A DNA stretch of 64,000 nucleotides from Romboutsia_C sp015668195 (GCF_015668195.1 NZ_JADPFC010000003.1:248001-312000), one strand, 5' to 3'. Counted from the stretch's first letter, positions 7,007-16,272 are shown. Numbers and translations are program-made. Notes: generated from the letters alone by a model not told the origin.

Positions 7007-8941
7007 ATGATTAACGTTGCGTTACTTGGAAACCCTAACGTTGGTAAAACTACGGTTTTCAACCTGCTTACAGGTGCTAACCAACACGTTGGTAACTGGC
7101 CTGGGGTTACTATAGATAAAAAAGAAGGTATTTTAGAAAAAGATATCAAGATAGTAGACTTACCTGGTATTTATGCTATGGATACTTTCTCTAATGAAGA
7201 AAAAATATCAAAGAAATTTTTAGAAGAAGGAAATGTAGATGTTATAGTAAATGTAGTTGATGCATCTAGTTTATCTAGAAACCTTTACTTAACAACTCAA
7301 CTTATGGAATTTAAAAAGCCTATAATACTTCTTCTTAATATGGTGGATGTAGCTGAAGCTAAAGGAATTCATGTTGATGTAGATAAGCTATCTAAAGAAC
7401 TTAATATAACAGTAATTCCTGTAGTAGCTAAAAAGAAAGAAGGAACTGATAAGATAGCTCCTGCTATAAGAAAAGTTGCTAATAATAAACCTAATTATAA
7501 GACTAATTTCGGATCTGAAAGTGAAACTTATAAAGAAATAGAAGATATATTAAGTAGATGTTGTAATCTACCTCATAATAATAAGAAAACTATCACTGAT
7601 AAAATAGATAAGTTTGTATTAAATCCTGTTTTAGCTTACCCTATATTTATAGCCGCACTAATGTTATTATTCAAATTTACATTTGATTGGGTTGGAGGTC
7701 CTTTACAAGAAGGATTAGGTAGTTTAATAGAAACATATGTATCAGGTCCTGCTGATGTTTTATTAGCTAATGCTAGCCCTTGGTTTAGATCATTAATTAT
7801 AGACGGTATAATTGGTGGTGTTGGAGGTACTTTACCTTTCTTCCCTCTAGTATTTACTTTATTCTTTGGTATGTCATTCTTAGAAGACAGTGGTTATATG
7901 TCAAGAACTGCTTTCTTAATGGATAACATAATGAGAAAAGTTGGTCTATCTGGTAAAGCATTTATACCTATGGTTATGGGATTTGGATGTTCTTCTCCTG
8001 CTATAATGGCAACTAGAACATTAGAAAGTGAAAAAGATAGAAAAGTAACAGCACTTATAGCTCCACTTATGACTTGTAGTGCTAGATTACCTATATATGC
8101 ATTATTTGTTGGTATATTCTTCCCTAAAAATGCTGCATTAGTTACTTTATCTCTTTATTTATTAGGAATTGTAGTAGCTATAATAATAGCTTTTATATTA
8201 AATAAGACTGCTTTACATGCAGAGGTTGAGCCTTTTATACTAGAACTTCCTGAATATAAATTACCTACTATAGGTTCTTTATTTAAAAATGCTTGGAGTA
8301 AATCTAAAGGCTTCTTAACTAAAGTAATTACTGTTATGTTTGCAATGTCAGTTGTAATTTGGGTTTTATCATCATTTAACTTTAATGGGTATACACCAGA
8401 TTTAAATAACAGTTTCTTAGCTTATGCAGGACATTTAATAGCTCCTATATTTGCACCATTAGGATTTGGTGATTGGAGAGCTGCTGTATCTATATTATCA
8501 GGACTTGGAGCTAAAGAAATAGTTGTCAATACTATGGGTGTACTTTATGGTGATTTAAATGTTGTTTTACCAACAGTATTCACTGCTCTTAGTGCATATG
8601 GATTCTTAGTATTTACATCATTATATACTCCTTGTATTGCAGCTCTTGCTACAATGAAAAAAGAGTACGGAAATAAAATGATGTGGATATCATTTATATA
8701 TCAATTTGTAGTTGCATGGATTGGTGCATTTATAGTTAGAATAATTGGAGGAACTTTATTTGCAGTAGAATCTGGTAGCTCAATTGTAGAACTTGCAGTT
8801 GGCGGATTAATAATAGCTATATCAGTTGTATTTATATTTAGAAAGTTTACTTCTAAGAATGCATCTTCTGGTTGTAGTGGATGTTCTGGTTGTGCTAGTA
8901 GTGGTTCTTGTCCATCACAAGTTGAAAGTAAAGCTAAATAA
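7007..8941 (+). CDS. feoB: Ferrous iron transporter FeoB
   Basis: This 644-residue membrane protein imports Fe(II). The N-terminal GTPase domain shows G1 GNPNVGKT at residues 8-15, G3 DLPG near 48-51 and G4 NMVD near 112, followed by a helical linker domain. From about residue 200 come the paired Gate domains with GFGCSSPAIMATRTLES, where the conserved Cys lies in the permeation path, and a second gate near GLGAKEIVVNTMGVLYG. The C-terminus ends in a Cys-rich tail, SGCSGCSGCASSGSCPS, which could bind metal and stands in for a separate FeoC. It is translated just downstream of feoA. A strong shared terminator lies between it and the convergent htrA. Confidence 0.97.
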   Translation: MINVALLGNPNVGKTTVFNLLTGANQHVGNWPGVTIDKKEGILEKDIKIVDLPGIYAMDTFSNEEKISKKFLEEGNVDVIVNVVDASSLSRNLYLTTQLMEFKKPIILLLNMVDVAEAKGIHVDVDKLSKELNITVIPVVAKKKEGTDKIAPAIRKVANNKPNYKTNFGSESETYKEIEDILSRCCNLPHNNKKTITDKIDKFVLNPVLAYPIFIAALMLLFKFTFDWVGGPLQEGLGSLIETYVSGPADVLLANASPWFRSLIIDGIIGGVGGTLPFFPLVFTLFFGMSFLEDSGYMSRTAFLMDNIMRKVGLSGKAFIPMVMGFGCSSPAIMATRTLESEKDRKVTALIAPLMTCSARLPIYALFVGIFFPKNAALVTLSLYLLGIVVAIIIAFILNKTALHAEVEPFILELPEYKLPTIGSLFKNAWSKSKGFLTKVITVMFAMSVVIWVLSSFNFNGYTPDLNNSFLAYAGHLIAPIFAPLGFGDWRAAVSILSGLGAKEIVVNTMGVLYGDLNVVLPTVFTALSAYGFLVFTSLYTPCIAALATMKKEYGNKMMWISFIYQFVVAWIGAFIVRIIGGTLFAVESGSSIVELAVGGLIIAISVVFIFRKFTSKNASSGCSGCSGCASSGSCPSQVESKAK

Positions 8942-8970
8942 AAATTAAATATAATTTAGTATACAAATTT

Positions 8971-8997
8971 AAAGGGTGAATCTTAGATTCACCCTTT
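8971..8997. terminator. Bidirectional terminator between feoB and htrA
   Basis: A perfect 12-bp stem (8971-8982 with 8986-8997) has a 3-nt loop. It is flanked by an A run on one side and T's on the other, so it can end both feoB and the convergent htrA. Confidence 0.85.
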
Positions 8998-9002
8998 ATT
9001 TA

Positions 9003-10079
9003 TTAGAAATTAACTTGTAATTTTATTTCTTTTCCGCCTCTATTTACTGTAATTTCAGATTTATCTCCTAAAGAATATTGATATAAAGCTTTATTTAAAT
9101 CTGACATTGTACTTACTTTGTCATTTCCAACTTTAACAATAACATCTCCTGCTTGTATTCCCGCTTTTTGAGCTGCACTATTATTCACTACTTCTACTAC
9201 ATATACACCATCTTCTGCTGCTAAATCAGCTCCTGTTGATGCTTCAAACATTTGTAAATCTGCTCCACTTATTCCTAAAGTAACTTTCTCAAAATTACCA
9301 TTTTTTATTATTTGTTCTACTATTGGTTTTGCTGTATTTATAGGTATTGCAAATCCTAAACCTTCTGCTTGTGATGCCTTAGCTGTGTTTATACCTATTA
9401 CTTGACCTTTTTCATTTAATAATGGTCCTCCACTATTACCTGGATTTATACTAGCATCTGTTTGCATAAGCCCTGTCATGTTAGACTTTTCTGTTTTGAT
9501 AGTTCTATCTAATCCACTTATTATACCTTGTGTAACACTCTTTTGGAATTCAAGACCTAATGGGTTACCTATAGCTATTGATATATCTCCAGTTCTAACA
9601 TCATCACTATTTCCTAATTCTGCTGGAGTTAATCCTTTTTTGTCTACTTTAACCATTGCTAAATCTAAATTAGAGTCATTCCATAATACTTTTCCTTGTG
9701 ATGTAGATCCATCATTGAAAAGTACATTAACATCTGATGCTTTACCATCTGAAACAACATGTGAATTTGTTAATATGTATCCATTTGCATCAACTATTAC
9801 ACCTGTACCAACCCCTTGACTTTGTGTAGGTATAGCAAAAATATTATTATTATCTATCGTTGTTGTTGTAATTCCTACTACTGATGGCATTGCTTTATCA
9901 GTTACTGCATGGTATACATTCTGGCTTTTCCCCTTATTATCCACAACTATTTGTGTAGAATTCTCTTTTGTTGAACTTACTAAATTATTTTTCATCAGTA
10001 CTACTGTGAATAAACTACTTAATACCCCAGTTATTATACAAACTATTACTATCAATCCTATGCCTTTCTTATTTGACAT
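9003..10079 (-). CDS. htrA: HtrA/DegP-like membrane-anchored serine protease with PDZ domain
   Basis: This 358-residue surface quality-control protease carries one N-terminal transmembrane anchor at about residues 7-30. The trypsin-like domain has all three catalytic residues: His in ILTNSHVV near 107, Asp in DSNLDLAMVKV near 139, and Ser in NPGNSGGPL near 223. A C-terminal PDZ domain (about 265-355) has AAQKAGIQAGDVIVKVG. I start at the ATG at 10079, because GGGAGG lies 7 nt upstream; a longer reading from 10094 lacks a ribosome binding site. It ends at a terminator shared with feoB. It is probably monocistronic. Its job is degradation or refolding of misfolded exported proteins. Confidence 0.95.
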   Translation of the reverse strand: MSNKKGIGLIVIVCIITGVLSSLFTVVLMKNNLVSSTKENSTQIVVDNKGKSQNVYHAVTDKAMPSVVGITTTTIDNNNIFAIPTQSQGVGTGVIVDANGYILTNSHVVSDGKASDVNVLFNDGSTSQGKVLWNDSNLDLAMVKVDKKGLTPAELGNSDDVRTGDISIAIGNPLGLEFQKSVTQGIISGLDRTIKTEKSNMTGLMQTDASINPGNSGGPLLNEKGQVIGINTAKASQAEGLGFAIPINTAKPIVEQIIKNGNFEKVTLGISGADLQMFEASTGADLAAEDGVYVVEVVNNSAAQKAGIQAGDVIVKVGNDKVSTMSDLNKALYQYSLGDKSEITVNRGGKEIKLQVNF

Positions 10080-10197
10080 ATAAATACCTCCCATATAATA
10101 ATCATAATATTTAGTTTTTACTTACTTTATATTGTTTATACTTTTAACTCTGTAATATTCTTAATACCTATATACTTTTGATTCAATAGATAAAAAG

Positions 10198-10236
10198 AAA
10201 TCATCAGTAGATAGATAACTATTTACTGATGATTTT
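10198..10236 (-). terminator. Terminator after pgi
   Basis: The 12-bp stem AAATCATCAGTA (10198-10209) pairs with TACTGATGATTT (10224-10235), between pgi and htrA. On the minus strand it ends in a weak T-rich stretch. Confidence 0.65.
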
Positions 10237-10272
10237 ATTATATTACTATATTCTTAACTTAACCTTAACTGA

Positions 10273-11619
10273 TTAAAGTCTTTTTTCTAATTCTTCTTTT
10301 TCTTTTTCAAATCCTGGCTTTCCTAAAAGAGCAAACATATTTTTCTTATATGCTTCAACTCCTGGTTGATTAAATGGATTTACCCCTAATAAGTATCCAC
10401 TTAGTGCACATGCCTTTTCAAAGAAATAAACAAGATATCCAAAGTTATATTCATCTAATTGAGGTATATTTATTATTAAGTTAGGAACTTGTCCATCTGT
10501 ATGAGCAAGCATTGTACCTTCAAACGCTTTTTTATTAACGAAGTCTACTGTTTTGCCTGCCAGATAATTTAATCCATCTAAATCTACATCAGCTTCTTCT
10601 ATAGTTATATTTCTCTTTGACTTTTCTACATTAAGAACAGTTTCAAATAATATTCTTTTTCCTTCTTGAATATATTGACCCATTGAATGTAAATCTGTTG
10701 AAAAATCTACTGATGCTGGGAATATGCCTTTGTTATCTTTTCCTTCACTTTCTCCATATAATTGCTTCCACCATTCAGATACATAATGTAATTGTGGCTC
10801 ATAGTTAACTAGCATTTCTACGTCTTTACCTTTTCTATGTAAAATATTTCTGACAACTGCATACTGATAACTGTAGTTAGTTTTTAAATCTGATACTTTA
10901 AACTCTTGTGATGCATCTTGAGCTCCCTTCATCATTGCATCTATATCAAGACCTGCACAAGCTATAGGTAATAATCCTACTGGTGTTAATACAGAGAAGC
11001 GACCACCTACATCATCAGGTATTATAAATGTTTCGTATCCTTCTTCATTTGCTAATTGTCTTAAAGCACCTTTTTTAGCATCTGTTGTTGCATATATTCT
11101 TTTACTTGCTTCTTCTTTTCCATATTTCTTTTCTAAGAAATCTTTAAATATTCTAAATGAAATAGCAGGCTCTGTTGTTGTACCTGATTTTGATATTACA
11201 TTTATAGATACATCTTTATCTTTTATAACATCTAATAAGTCCATCATATATGTTGAACTTATATTATTTCCTACGTAGTATATTTGAGGAGATTTTCTAT
11301 CTTCTCTTTCTAAATTATTTCTAAAAGAATGACTTACCATTTCAATTGCTGCTCTAGCTCCAAGGTAAGAACCCCCTATACCTATAACTAGTAACACATC
11401 TGAATCTGACGTTATTTTGTCGGCTGCTTTTTTTATTCTAGAAAACTCTTCTTTATCATAATTATTTGGAAGTTCTACCCATCCTAAAAAATCATTTCCT
11501 AATCCAGTTTTTTCATGTATCATACAGTGTGCTGCATCTACATACGTTTGCATACAATCGATTTCATGTTGTTTAAAAAAACCTAATGCCTTACTATAAT
11601 CAAACTTTATAGTTCCCAT
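10273..11619 (-). CDS. pgi: Glucose-6-phosphate isomerase
   Basis: This 448-residue cytosolic enzyme interconverts glucose-6-phosphate and fructose-6-phosphate. The SIS-type phosphosugar-binding residues are seen in LVIGIGGSYLGARAAIEMV (about 80) and NVISKSGTTTEPAISFRIF (about 140). The family signatures GGRFSVLTPVGLLPIA and GVNPFNQPGVEAYK are near 205 and 415. The length matches Firmicute Pgi of the short type. The ribosome binding site AGAGAGG precedes the ATG at 11619. It stands alone between two terminators. With pfkA and pyk elsewhere in the window it is part of glycolysis. Confidence 0.97.
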   Translation of the reverse strand: MGTIKFDYSKALGFFKQHEIDCMQTYVDAAHCMIHEKTGLGNDFLGWVELPNNYDKEEFSRIKKAADKITSDSDVLLVIGIGGSYLGARAAIEMVSHSFRNNLEREDRKSPQIYYVGNNISSTYMMDLLDVIKDKDVSINVISKSGTTTEPAISFRIFKDFLEKKYGKEEASKRIYATTDAKKGALRQLANEEGYETFIIPDDVGGRFSVLTPVGLLPIACAGLDIDAMMKGAQDASQEFKVSDLKTNYSYQYAVVRNILHRKGKDVEMLVNYEPQLHYVSEWWKQLYGESEGKDNKGIFPASVDFSTDLHSMGQYIQEGKRILFETVLNVEKSKRNITIEEADVDLDGLNYLAGKTVDFVNKKAFEGTMLAHTDGQVPNLIINIPQLDEYNFGYLVYFFEKACALSGYLLGVNPFNQPGVEAYKKNMFALLGKPGFEKEKEELEKRL

Positions 11620-11869
11620 AAACGTACCTCTCTTCTTTTTTTAGTATAATGAAATTATAACATAAAATACAGGTTACATTAACAAAAAAATAACAAGTAA
11701 ATTATTTATTCATATACATATTATAATCATATTTTACAATCTTAGTATAATCTCTATTTATTCATTATTTCTGCTATTACATTTGTATATTTTTTTTAAT
11801 AATTTTATAGTTTAAAAATTATTAATTGTCAAATTTTTAACTATAAAATCATAATAAATTTTAGTTATC

Positions 11870-11911
11870 TAAAAAATACTATGAACTAATTAAATTCTAG
11901 TTCATAGTATT
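11870..11911 (-). terminator. Terminator after the FAD-dependent dehydrogenase
   Basis: A 14-bp perfect stem (11875-11888 with 11898-11911) has a 9-nt loop. The A run on its left becomes a T run on the minus strand. It starts 5 nt past the stop. Confidence 0.85.
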
Positions 11912-11916
11912 TTTAT

Positions 11917-13509
11917 CTATATATTCGAATATTTCATTATAATTTTTTCTGCACACTTTATTCCATCTACTGCTGCTGTAACTATACCACCTGCATATCC
12001 CGCACCTTCTCCACATGGATATAGATTTTTAACATTTACAGACTCTAAAGTTTCCTCATCTCTAACTATTCTTATAGGAGCTGATGATCTAGTTTCTACA
12101 CCTGTTAAAACTGCATCATGCATAGCAAATCCATTTAATCTTTTATCCAAAGAAATTAATGATTCTTTCATAGTTGTAGTTACAAACTCCGGAAGACATT
12201 CTCTTAAGTCCACAAACTCTATTCCTGGTTTATATGATGGTTCTACACTACCTAATGATGTAGATACTTTGTCATTTAGAAAATCTCCTACAAGTTGAGC
12301 TGGAGCATTATAATTTTTTCCACCTAATTCATAGGCTAGTCTTTCATATTTCTCCTGGAAATATACTCCTGCTAATGGATCATCACTTCCAAAATCTTCA
12401 GGAAGCACATTCACTAAGAAGGCACTATTGGCATTTACTTGGTCTCTTGCATGTTCACTCATACCATTTGTCACTACTTCAAATTCATTAGATGCTGATG
12501 CTATTACAGTCCCTCCTGGACACATACAGAATGTATATGCAGTTCTGCCATTTGATGCGTGATCTATAAGTCTATAGTCTGCTGCACCCAATCTAGGATG
12601 ATTATAATACTCTTTATACTGAGACTTATTTATCAATTCCTGAGGGTGCTCGATTCTCGCTCCTATAGCAAAAGGTTTTTGAATTATTTTTACACCCCTT
12701 TTATTTAACATTTTGTAAGTATCTCTTGCACTATGCCCTATTGCAAGTATTATAACTTCTGATTCAATTTTTTCCACATCATTTACTACTACTGATTTTA
12801 TTTCTCCATTTTCAATTTCAATATCTGTAACCTTAGCATCAAACTTAACTTCTCCACCAAGTCTTATTATTTCATTTCTTATATTCTTAACTACACCCTT
12901 TAATATATCTGTTCCTACATGTGGCTTATGAGAGTATAGTATGTCGTTTGGAGAACCAAAATTAACAAGTTCTTCTAAAACTTTTCTACATCTTATATCC
13001 TTTATCCTTGTAGTAAGCTTACCATCTGAGAAAGTTCCTGCCCCACCTTCCCCAAATTGTACATTTGAATTATTTTTAAACTTTCTGTTAGTCCAAAAAT
13101 TATATATATCTTTAGTCCTTTGGTCTACGTCTAACCCTCTTTCTAAAAGAAGTGGATTATATCCTCTTTGTGCTAATAAAAGTGCTGCAAATAATCCAGC
13201 TGGACCGCTACCTATTATTACAGGTCTATTCTTTAATTTTGCTTCTCCTGTTTGAACACCTATATATCTTGTTTCTTTTAATTTTATTACATCTTTTATA
13301 TTAGCTTTTATTAATTTTTCTTCATTTTTAACGTCTACATCTACAGTGTACACAAAATCAATCTTCCCTCTTCTTGCATCAATAGATTCTTTATATATAG
13401 TGTACTTTATAAGGTCTTTTTCTTTTATTTTCAACTTTTTTAATATAAGCTTCTTTAATACTAATATATCTTCATTTATGCTTATTTTTAAATTAGATAC
13501 TCTTAACAT
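11917..13509 (-). CDS. FAD-dependent dehydrogenase (COG2509-like)
   Basis: This 530-residue flavoprotein has the ADP-binding Rossmann motif at about residue 100, VIIGSGPAGLFAALLLAQRG, placed after an N-terminal ferredoxin-like extension of some 90 residues. A second FAD motif occurs near 255 (VIILAIGHSARDTYKML), and the closing FAD signature CGEGAGYAGGIVTAAVDGI is near the end. This arrangement matches the widespread uncharacterised dehydrogenases of COG2509. The physiological substrate is unknown. AGGAGG precedes the ATG at 13509. It has its own terminator and lies downstream of two small unknown genes, from which it is separated by their terminator, so it is probably a single-gene unit. Confidence 0.85.
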   Translation of the reverse strand: MLRVSNLKISINEDILVLKKLILKKLKIKEKDLIKYTIYKESIDARRGKIDFVYTVDVDVKNEEKLIKANIKDVIKLKETRYIGVQTGEAKLKNRPVIIGSGPAGLFAALLLAQRGYNPLLLERGLDVDQRTKDIYNFWTNRKFKNNSNVQFGEGGAGTFSDGKLTTRIKDIRCRKVLEELVNFGSPNDILYSHKPHVGTDILKGVVKNIRNEIIRLGGEVKFDAKVTDIEIENGEIKSVVVNDVEKIESEVIILAIGHSARDTYKMLNKRGVKIIQKPFAIGARIEHPQELINKSQYKEYYNHPRLGAADYRLIDHASNGRTAYTFCMCPGGTVIASASNEFEVVTNGMSEHARDQVNANSAFLVNVLPEDFGSDDPLAGVYFQEKYERLAYELGGKNYNAPAQLVGDFLNDKVSTSLGSVEPSYKPGIEFVDLRECLPEFVTTTMKESLISLDKRLNGFAMHDAVLTGVETRSSAPIRIVRDEETLESVNVKNLYPCGEGAGYAGGIVTAAVDGIKCAEKIIMKYSNI

Positions 13510-13582
13510 AATTTTCCTCCTATTTAAGTCTTAATATCTTATATTTTTACTTTATATCTAAAAATACATTAAAAACAATATA

Positions 13583-13607
13583 AAAGCTAGGGTATATACC
13601 TAGCTTT
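13583..13607 (-). terminator. Terminator of the two-gene unknown operon
   Basis: A 9-bp stem (AAAGCTAGG with CCTAGCTTT) overlaps the stop codon of the 105-residue gene and is followed by A/T-rich sequence. Confidence 0.6.
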
Positions 13608-13917
13608 CTATAAATATTACATCTATATTCTCTTTTTCTAGACTTTCTTCCCAAATTTCATCTAATATAAACTCTTTTATATATTCTTTTATACTTGATT
13701 TATCTAATTTCGGGTTTACATTTTTCACTAAAGCTAACATATCCATTGATTTACCTATTCTCTTTATATAAATAGGATTAACTTTAATACTAACTAATTT
13801 TAGATCACATATAAATTGTTCTTTGTCACTTAAGTCTATTCTATCGTCGTATTTATAAATTTTAAATTCTGTTACACCTTCAAAAGGTGTTATTTCTTCT
13901 ATGCCTGCTAAATTCAT
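13600..13917 (-). CDS. Hypothetical protein, 105 aa (second gene of a pair)
   Basis: I do not recognise this protein. It has no signal peptide or membrane segment and is acidic, with many Asp, Glu and Ile residues. It opens MNLAGIEEITPFEGVTEFKI, a beta-rich start, and ends in an acidic helix with WEESLEKENIDVIFIES. AAAGGA lies upstream of the ATG at 13917, inside the end of the preceding 126-residue gene, 4 nt away, so the two are translationally coupled. A terminator overlaps its stop. The pair may form a small cytosolic complex; that is inference from coupling only. Confidence 0.7.
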   Translation of the reverse strand: MNLAGIEEITPFEGVTEFKIYKYDDRIDLSDKEQFICDLKLVSIKVNPIYIKRIGKSMDMLALVKNVNPKLDKSSIKEYIKEFILDEIWEESLEKENIDVIFIES

Positions 13918-13921
13918 ATTG

Positions 13922-14302
13922 TTAGTCCTTTTTAGTTATAAGTCCTCTTATAACCTTCATATTGTTGAATATTTTCTCTAAGAATATTTCAGCTTCTTCA
14001 TTATCATCTAAAAGAGCTATTTGTAATTCATCATTTTCAGATATTCCTTTATTTTTACAGTATTCTTTTCCTATTTCTATTAATTCATTTTTCTTATCTT
14101 GAGATAAGTCAAATTCCTTATAGTCTATTATTATATATTGTTTAGATTTTTGGACACTAGATTCATTATATCCTATTTCTATATGATAAATAACCGCATA
14201 AAGATTATTTGGATTTTCTTCTCCATTATACACAGGAACTGCTGGATTAGATTTTATGTAATTTGTTGATACGGCAATTGCGCTTCCTAACTTAAGACTC
14301 AT
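13922..14302 (-). CDS. Hypothetical protein, 126 aa (first gene of a pair)
   Basis: I do not recognise this protein. It is soluble and acidic, with an N-terminal strand-rich part (LKLGSAIAVSTNYI, AVIYHIEIGYN, QYIIIDYKEFDLS). A C-terminal part has alternating charged helices ending in NMKVIRGLITKKD. AGAGG lies 7-8 nt before the ATG at 14302. It is followed after 4 nt by the 105-residue gene. Upstream, a very strong terminator of the SEC-C gene separates it from that gene, so it begins its own operon. Codon use looks like that of its neighbours, with no sign of recent transfer. Confidence 0.7.
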   Translation of the reverse strand: MSLKLGSAIAVSTNYIKSNPAVPVYNGEENPNNLYAVIYHIEIGYNESSVQKSKQYIIIDYKEFDLSQDKKNELIEIGKEYCKNKGISENDELQIALLDDNEEAEIFLEKIFNNMKVIRGLITKKD

Positions 14303-14418
14303 ACATGTACCTCTTTCTGTATATTTTATATCTTTATTTTATACATTATTTGAACATATTAAAACCTTTTTTTAATAAAAAATATAAAATTTATACAGAT
14401 ATATTTATATTTTTGAAT

Positions 14419-14460
14419 AAAATTTTAGGAATTATATCTAAATATAATTCCTAAAATTTT
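14419..14460 (-). terminator. Terminator after the SEC-C gene
   Basis: A perfect 19-bp stem (14419-14437 with 14442-14460) has a 4-nt loop CTAA and ends in T's on both strands. It is the longest hairpin in this part of the window. Confidence 0.85.
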
Positions 14461-14475
14461 AGTTTATTCTTTTTA

Positions 14476-15528
14476 TTAAGATACTTTAAGGTCTTTATAC
14501 CTTTTTCCTAATGTACTAGGGCTTATTTCATACTTCTTAGATATTTGAGCTTGTGTTATACTTTCACCAGCATTTTTCTTTATGTGGTATTCAACTGCAG
14601 CTGCCCATCCATTTTCAGATCCTTTAACATCTGAATTTGTTTTTGTATACTCTTTCCAGAATGATACACAAGCATCTATATGCTCAGCTTCAACATTTTG
14701 TCTAAGGACAGAACATACTTTACAATCATCTTCTTGTCCTTCTTCAGAAGTTAAAGCTACTTCTTCTTGTACTTTTTTCATTTTTGATTCTTTTTGTTCT
14801 TTTAAATATTCTGCTATACTTGGATCAAGTAATTGTTGCATATACTTATATAATATGTGTGTATGATGGATTAAGAATGTCTTCATATCTTTATATAAAT
14901 CTTCATATTGATTGAATAGATATCTAACATCATTGCATATTACATCCTTAACTGCATTAGATATACTTATAGTTACATCTATTAATATGCTAGTTCCTTC
15001 TATTTCAACTATTCTAGCTATCATACAGCTTCCAACTTTAAAATCTTTTAATAAGTTGATATCTTCTGTTGAAATTTCTCTCTCAGTTAAACAGTCTTTT
15101 AATACTATTTTACCTTCTAATATTTCTGTAACTTCATATACGCTTACGTAAGATTCAAATAAACTTCTTAACACTTCAACATCTTGAGTTGTTAAGTTAT
15201 CTCTATTTTCTTCATAAAATTCAACTGTCATCACTTTCTTATTTTCCATTATGTGGTCTTGGATAAAATAAGTGTTGAAGAATCTTTCAAATTTTTCATT
15301 AGTTGCTTCATCCTCAACTATATAGAACATTTCCTTAGCTTTTTCACATTCTTCTTTAAATTTATCTTGTTTAGCAAATTCCTGTATTCTTGTATATAAT
15401 TGTGAATATTGTTTTTGTGTAGAGCTAACTTTTCTCTCAGCTCTCTCCATAACAACATCTTTATTTAAACAGCATTTTTTATATTTTTTGCCACTTCCAC
15501 AAGGGCATAACTCATTTCTCCCTAACAA
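14476..15528 (-). CDS. SEC-C zinc-motif protein with C-terminal helix-turn-helix
   Basis: This protein of about 350 residues begins with the SEC-C metal-binding motif LGRNELCPCGSGKKYKKCC, the zinc motif also found at the SecA C-terminus. A long mostly helical middle (about 30-270) has a beta-rich insert around ILEGKIVLKDCLTEREIS. A CKVCSVLRQ pair follows, and the last 35 residues, QAQISKKYEISPSTLGKRYK, look like a helix-turn-helix. The GTG at 15540 overlaps the AAGGAG site, so I start at the TTG at 15528, 10 nt further on. Combining SEC-C with an HTH suggests a regulator or nucleic-acid/ribosome-associated factor; the function is unknown. It is a single gene with a strong terminator. Confidence 0.75.
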   Translation of the reverse strand: MLGRNELCPCGSGKKYKKCCLNKDVVMERAERKVSSTQKQYSQLYTRIQEFAKQDKFKEECEKAKEMFYIVEDEATNEKFERFFNTYFIQDHIMENKKVMTVEFYEENRDNLTTQDVEVLRSLFESYVSVYEVTEILEGKIVLKDCLTEREISTEDINLLKDFKVGSCMIARIVEIEGTSILIDVTISISNAVKDVICNDVRYLFNQYEDLYKDMKTFLIHHTHILYKYMQQLLDPSIAEYLKEQKESKMKKVQEEVALTSEEGQEDDCKVCSVLRQNVEAEHIDACVSFWKEYTKTNSDVKGSENGWAAAVEYHIKKNAGESITQAQISKKYEISPSTLGKRYKDLKVS

Positions 15529-15540
15529 TGTGACTGTCAC

Positions 15541-15874
15541 TCCTTCATTTTTATATTAGATTAAAGTACAATTTATTATTATACCATTTTTTATTAAATG
15601 ATTCTATAAATATCATATTATTTTATTAAATTTATGTATACTGTTAAGTTTTGGTATATAAAATTGACCTTTGGATATATATAGTGTTTCTACAGATTTT
15701 TTAAATATTCCTTCATATTTGTTTTGTCATATTTATACTTAATACTATTAAATAGCTTATAAGACTTTGGATATATACACTATCCTTTCTAAAAATATGT
15801 TTTTCTTTTCAAAATATATCCTAATATACAAAAAAACTATCTAAATTTATAGATAGTTTTTTATATTCTATTTT
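15541..15874. other. Intergenic region between the pilin and SEC-C genes
   Basis: There is no gene in these 334 bases. They hold the pilin terminator (15832-15863), a 13-nt direct repeat CTTTGGATATATA at 15669-15681 and 15765-15777, and the AT-rich leader of the SEC-C gene. Confidence 0.55.
15832..15863 (-). terminator. Terminator of the pilus operon
   Basis: A hairpin of AAAAACTATCTA with TAGATAGTTTTT starts about 12 nt past the pilin stop. The A run turns into a T run on the minus strand. Confidence 0.75.
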
Positions 15875-16261
15875 TTAAGATGCTTTTTCTGGATAAAAAT
15901 GTTCTTTATCAATTAGGACTGATACATCTCCATCCTCGGATATTTCAACCTTAAAATTAGATTCTTTATCTTTACTCTGTGGTTTTGGTGCTACTGTAAT
16001 AAATTTTTTTGTTACTAACTCTTGGATAATGTCGGTCTCATTATTTACTTTATTTATGTCAATTTCTCCACTTTGTATAGCTAAATTTGTAGCTGTAACT
16101 AAACTTGATGCTGCTACCTTGTCAGCATTAACTTTCGCTGTCTGCTGAACTTCTCCAAACTTAAGAAATCCTATCCCAGATAATATTCCTAAAATAGTTA
16201 TAACTATAACCATTTCTACTAGTGTGAATCCTTGCTTCTTTTTATTTTTTTTATTAACCAT
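15875..16261 (-). CDS. Type IV pilin / prepilin-like protein
   Basis: This 128-residue major-pilin-like protein has an 11-residue basic leader ending in Gly and a cleavage site before FTLVEM, with Glu at mature position 5. That is the hallmark of a class III signal cleaved by prepilin peptidase. A hydrophobic assembly helix VIVITILGILSGIGFLKFG follows. The small soluble C-terminal part has no Cys pair. A good AAGAGGTG site precedes the ATG at 16261. It is the third gene after pilB and pilC, 11 nt downstream of pilC, and ends at a terminator. No prepilin peptidase gene is seen here. Confidence 0.9.
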   Translation of the reverse strand: MVNKKNKKKQGFTLVEMVIVITILGILSGIGFLKFGEVQQTAKVNADKVAASSLVTATNLAIQSGEIDINKVNNETDIIQELVTKKFITVAPKPQSKDKESNFKVEISEDGDVSVLIDKEHFYPEKAS

Positions 16262-16272
16262 AATTTCACCTC

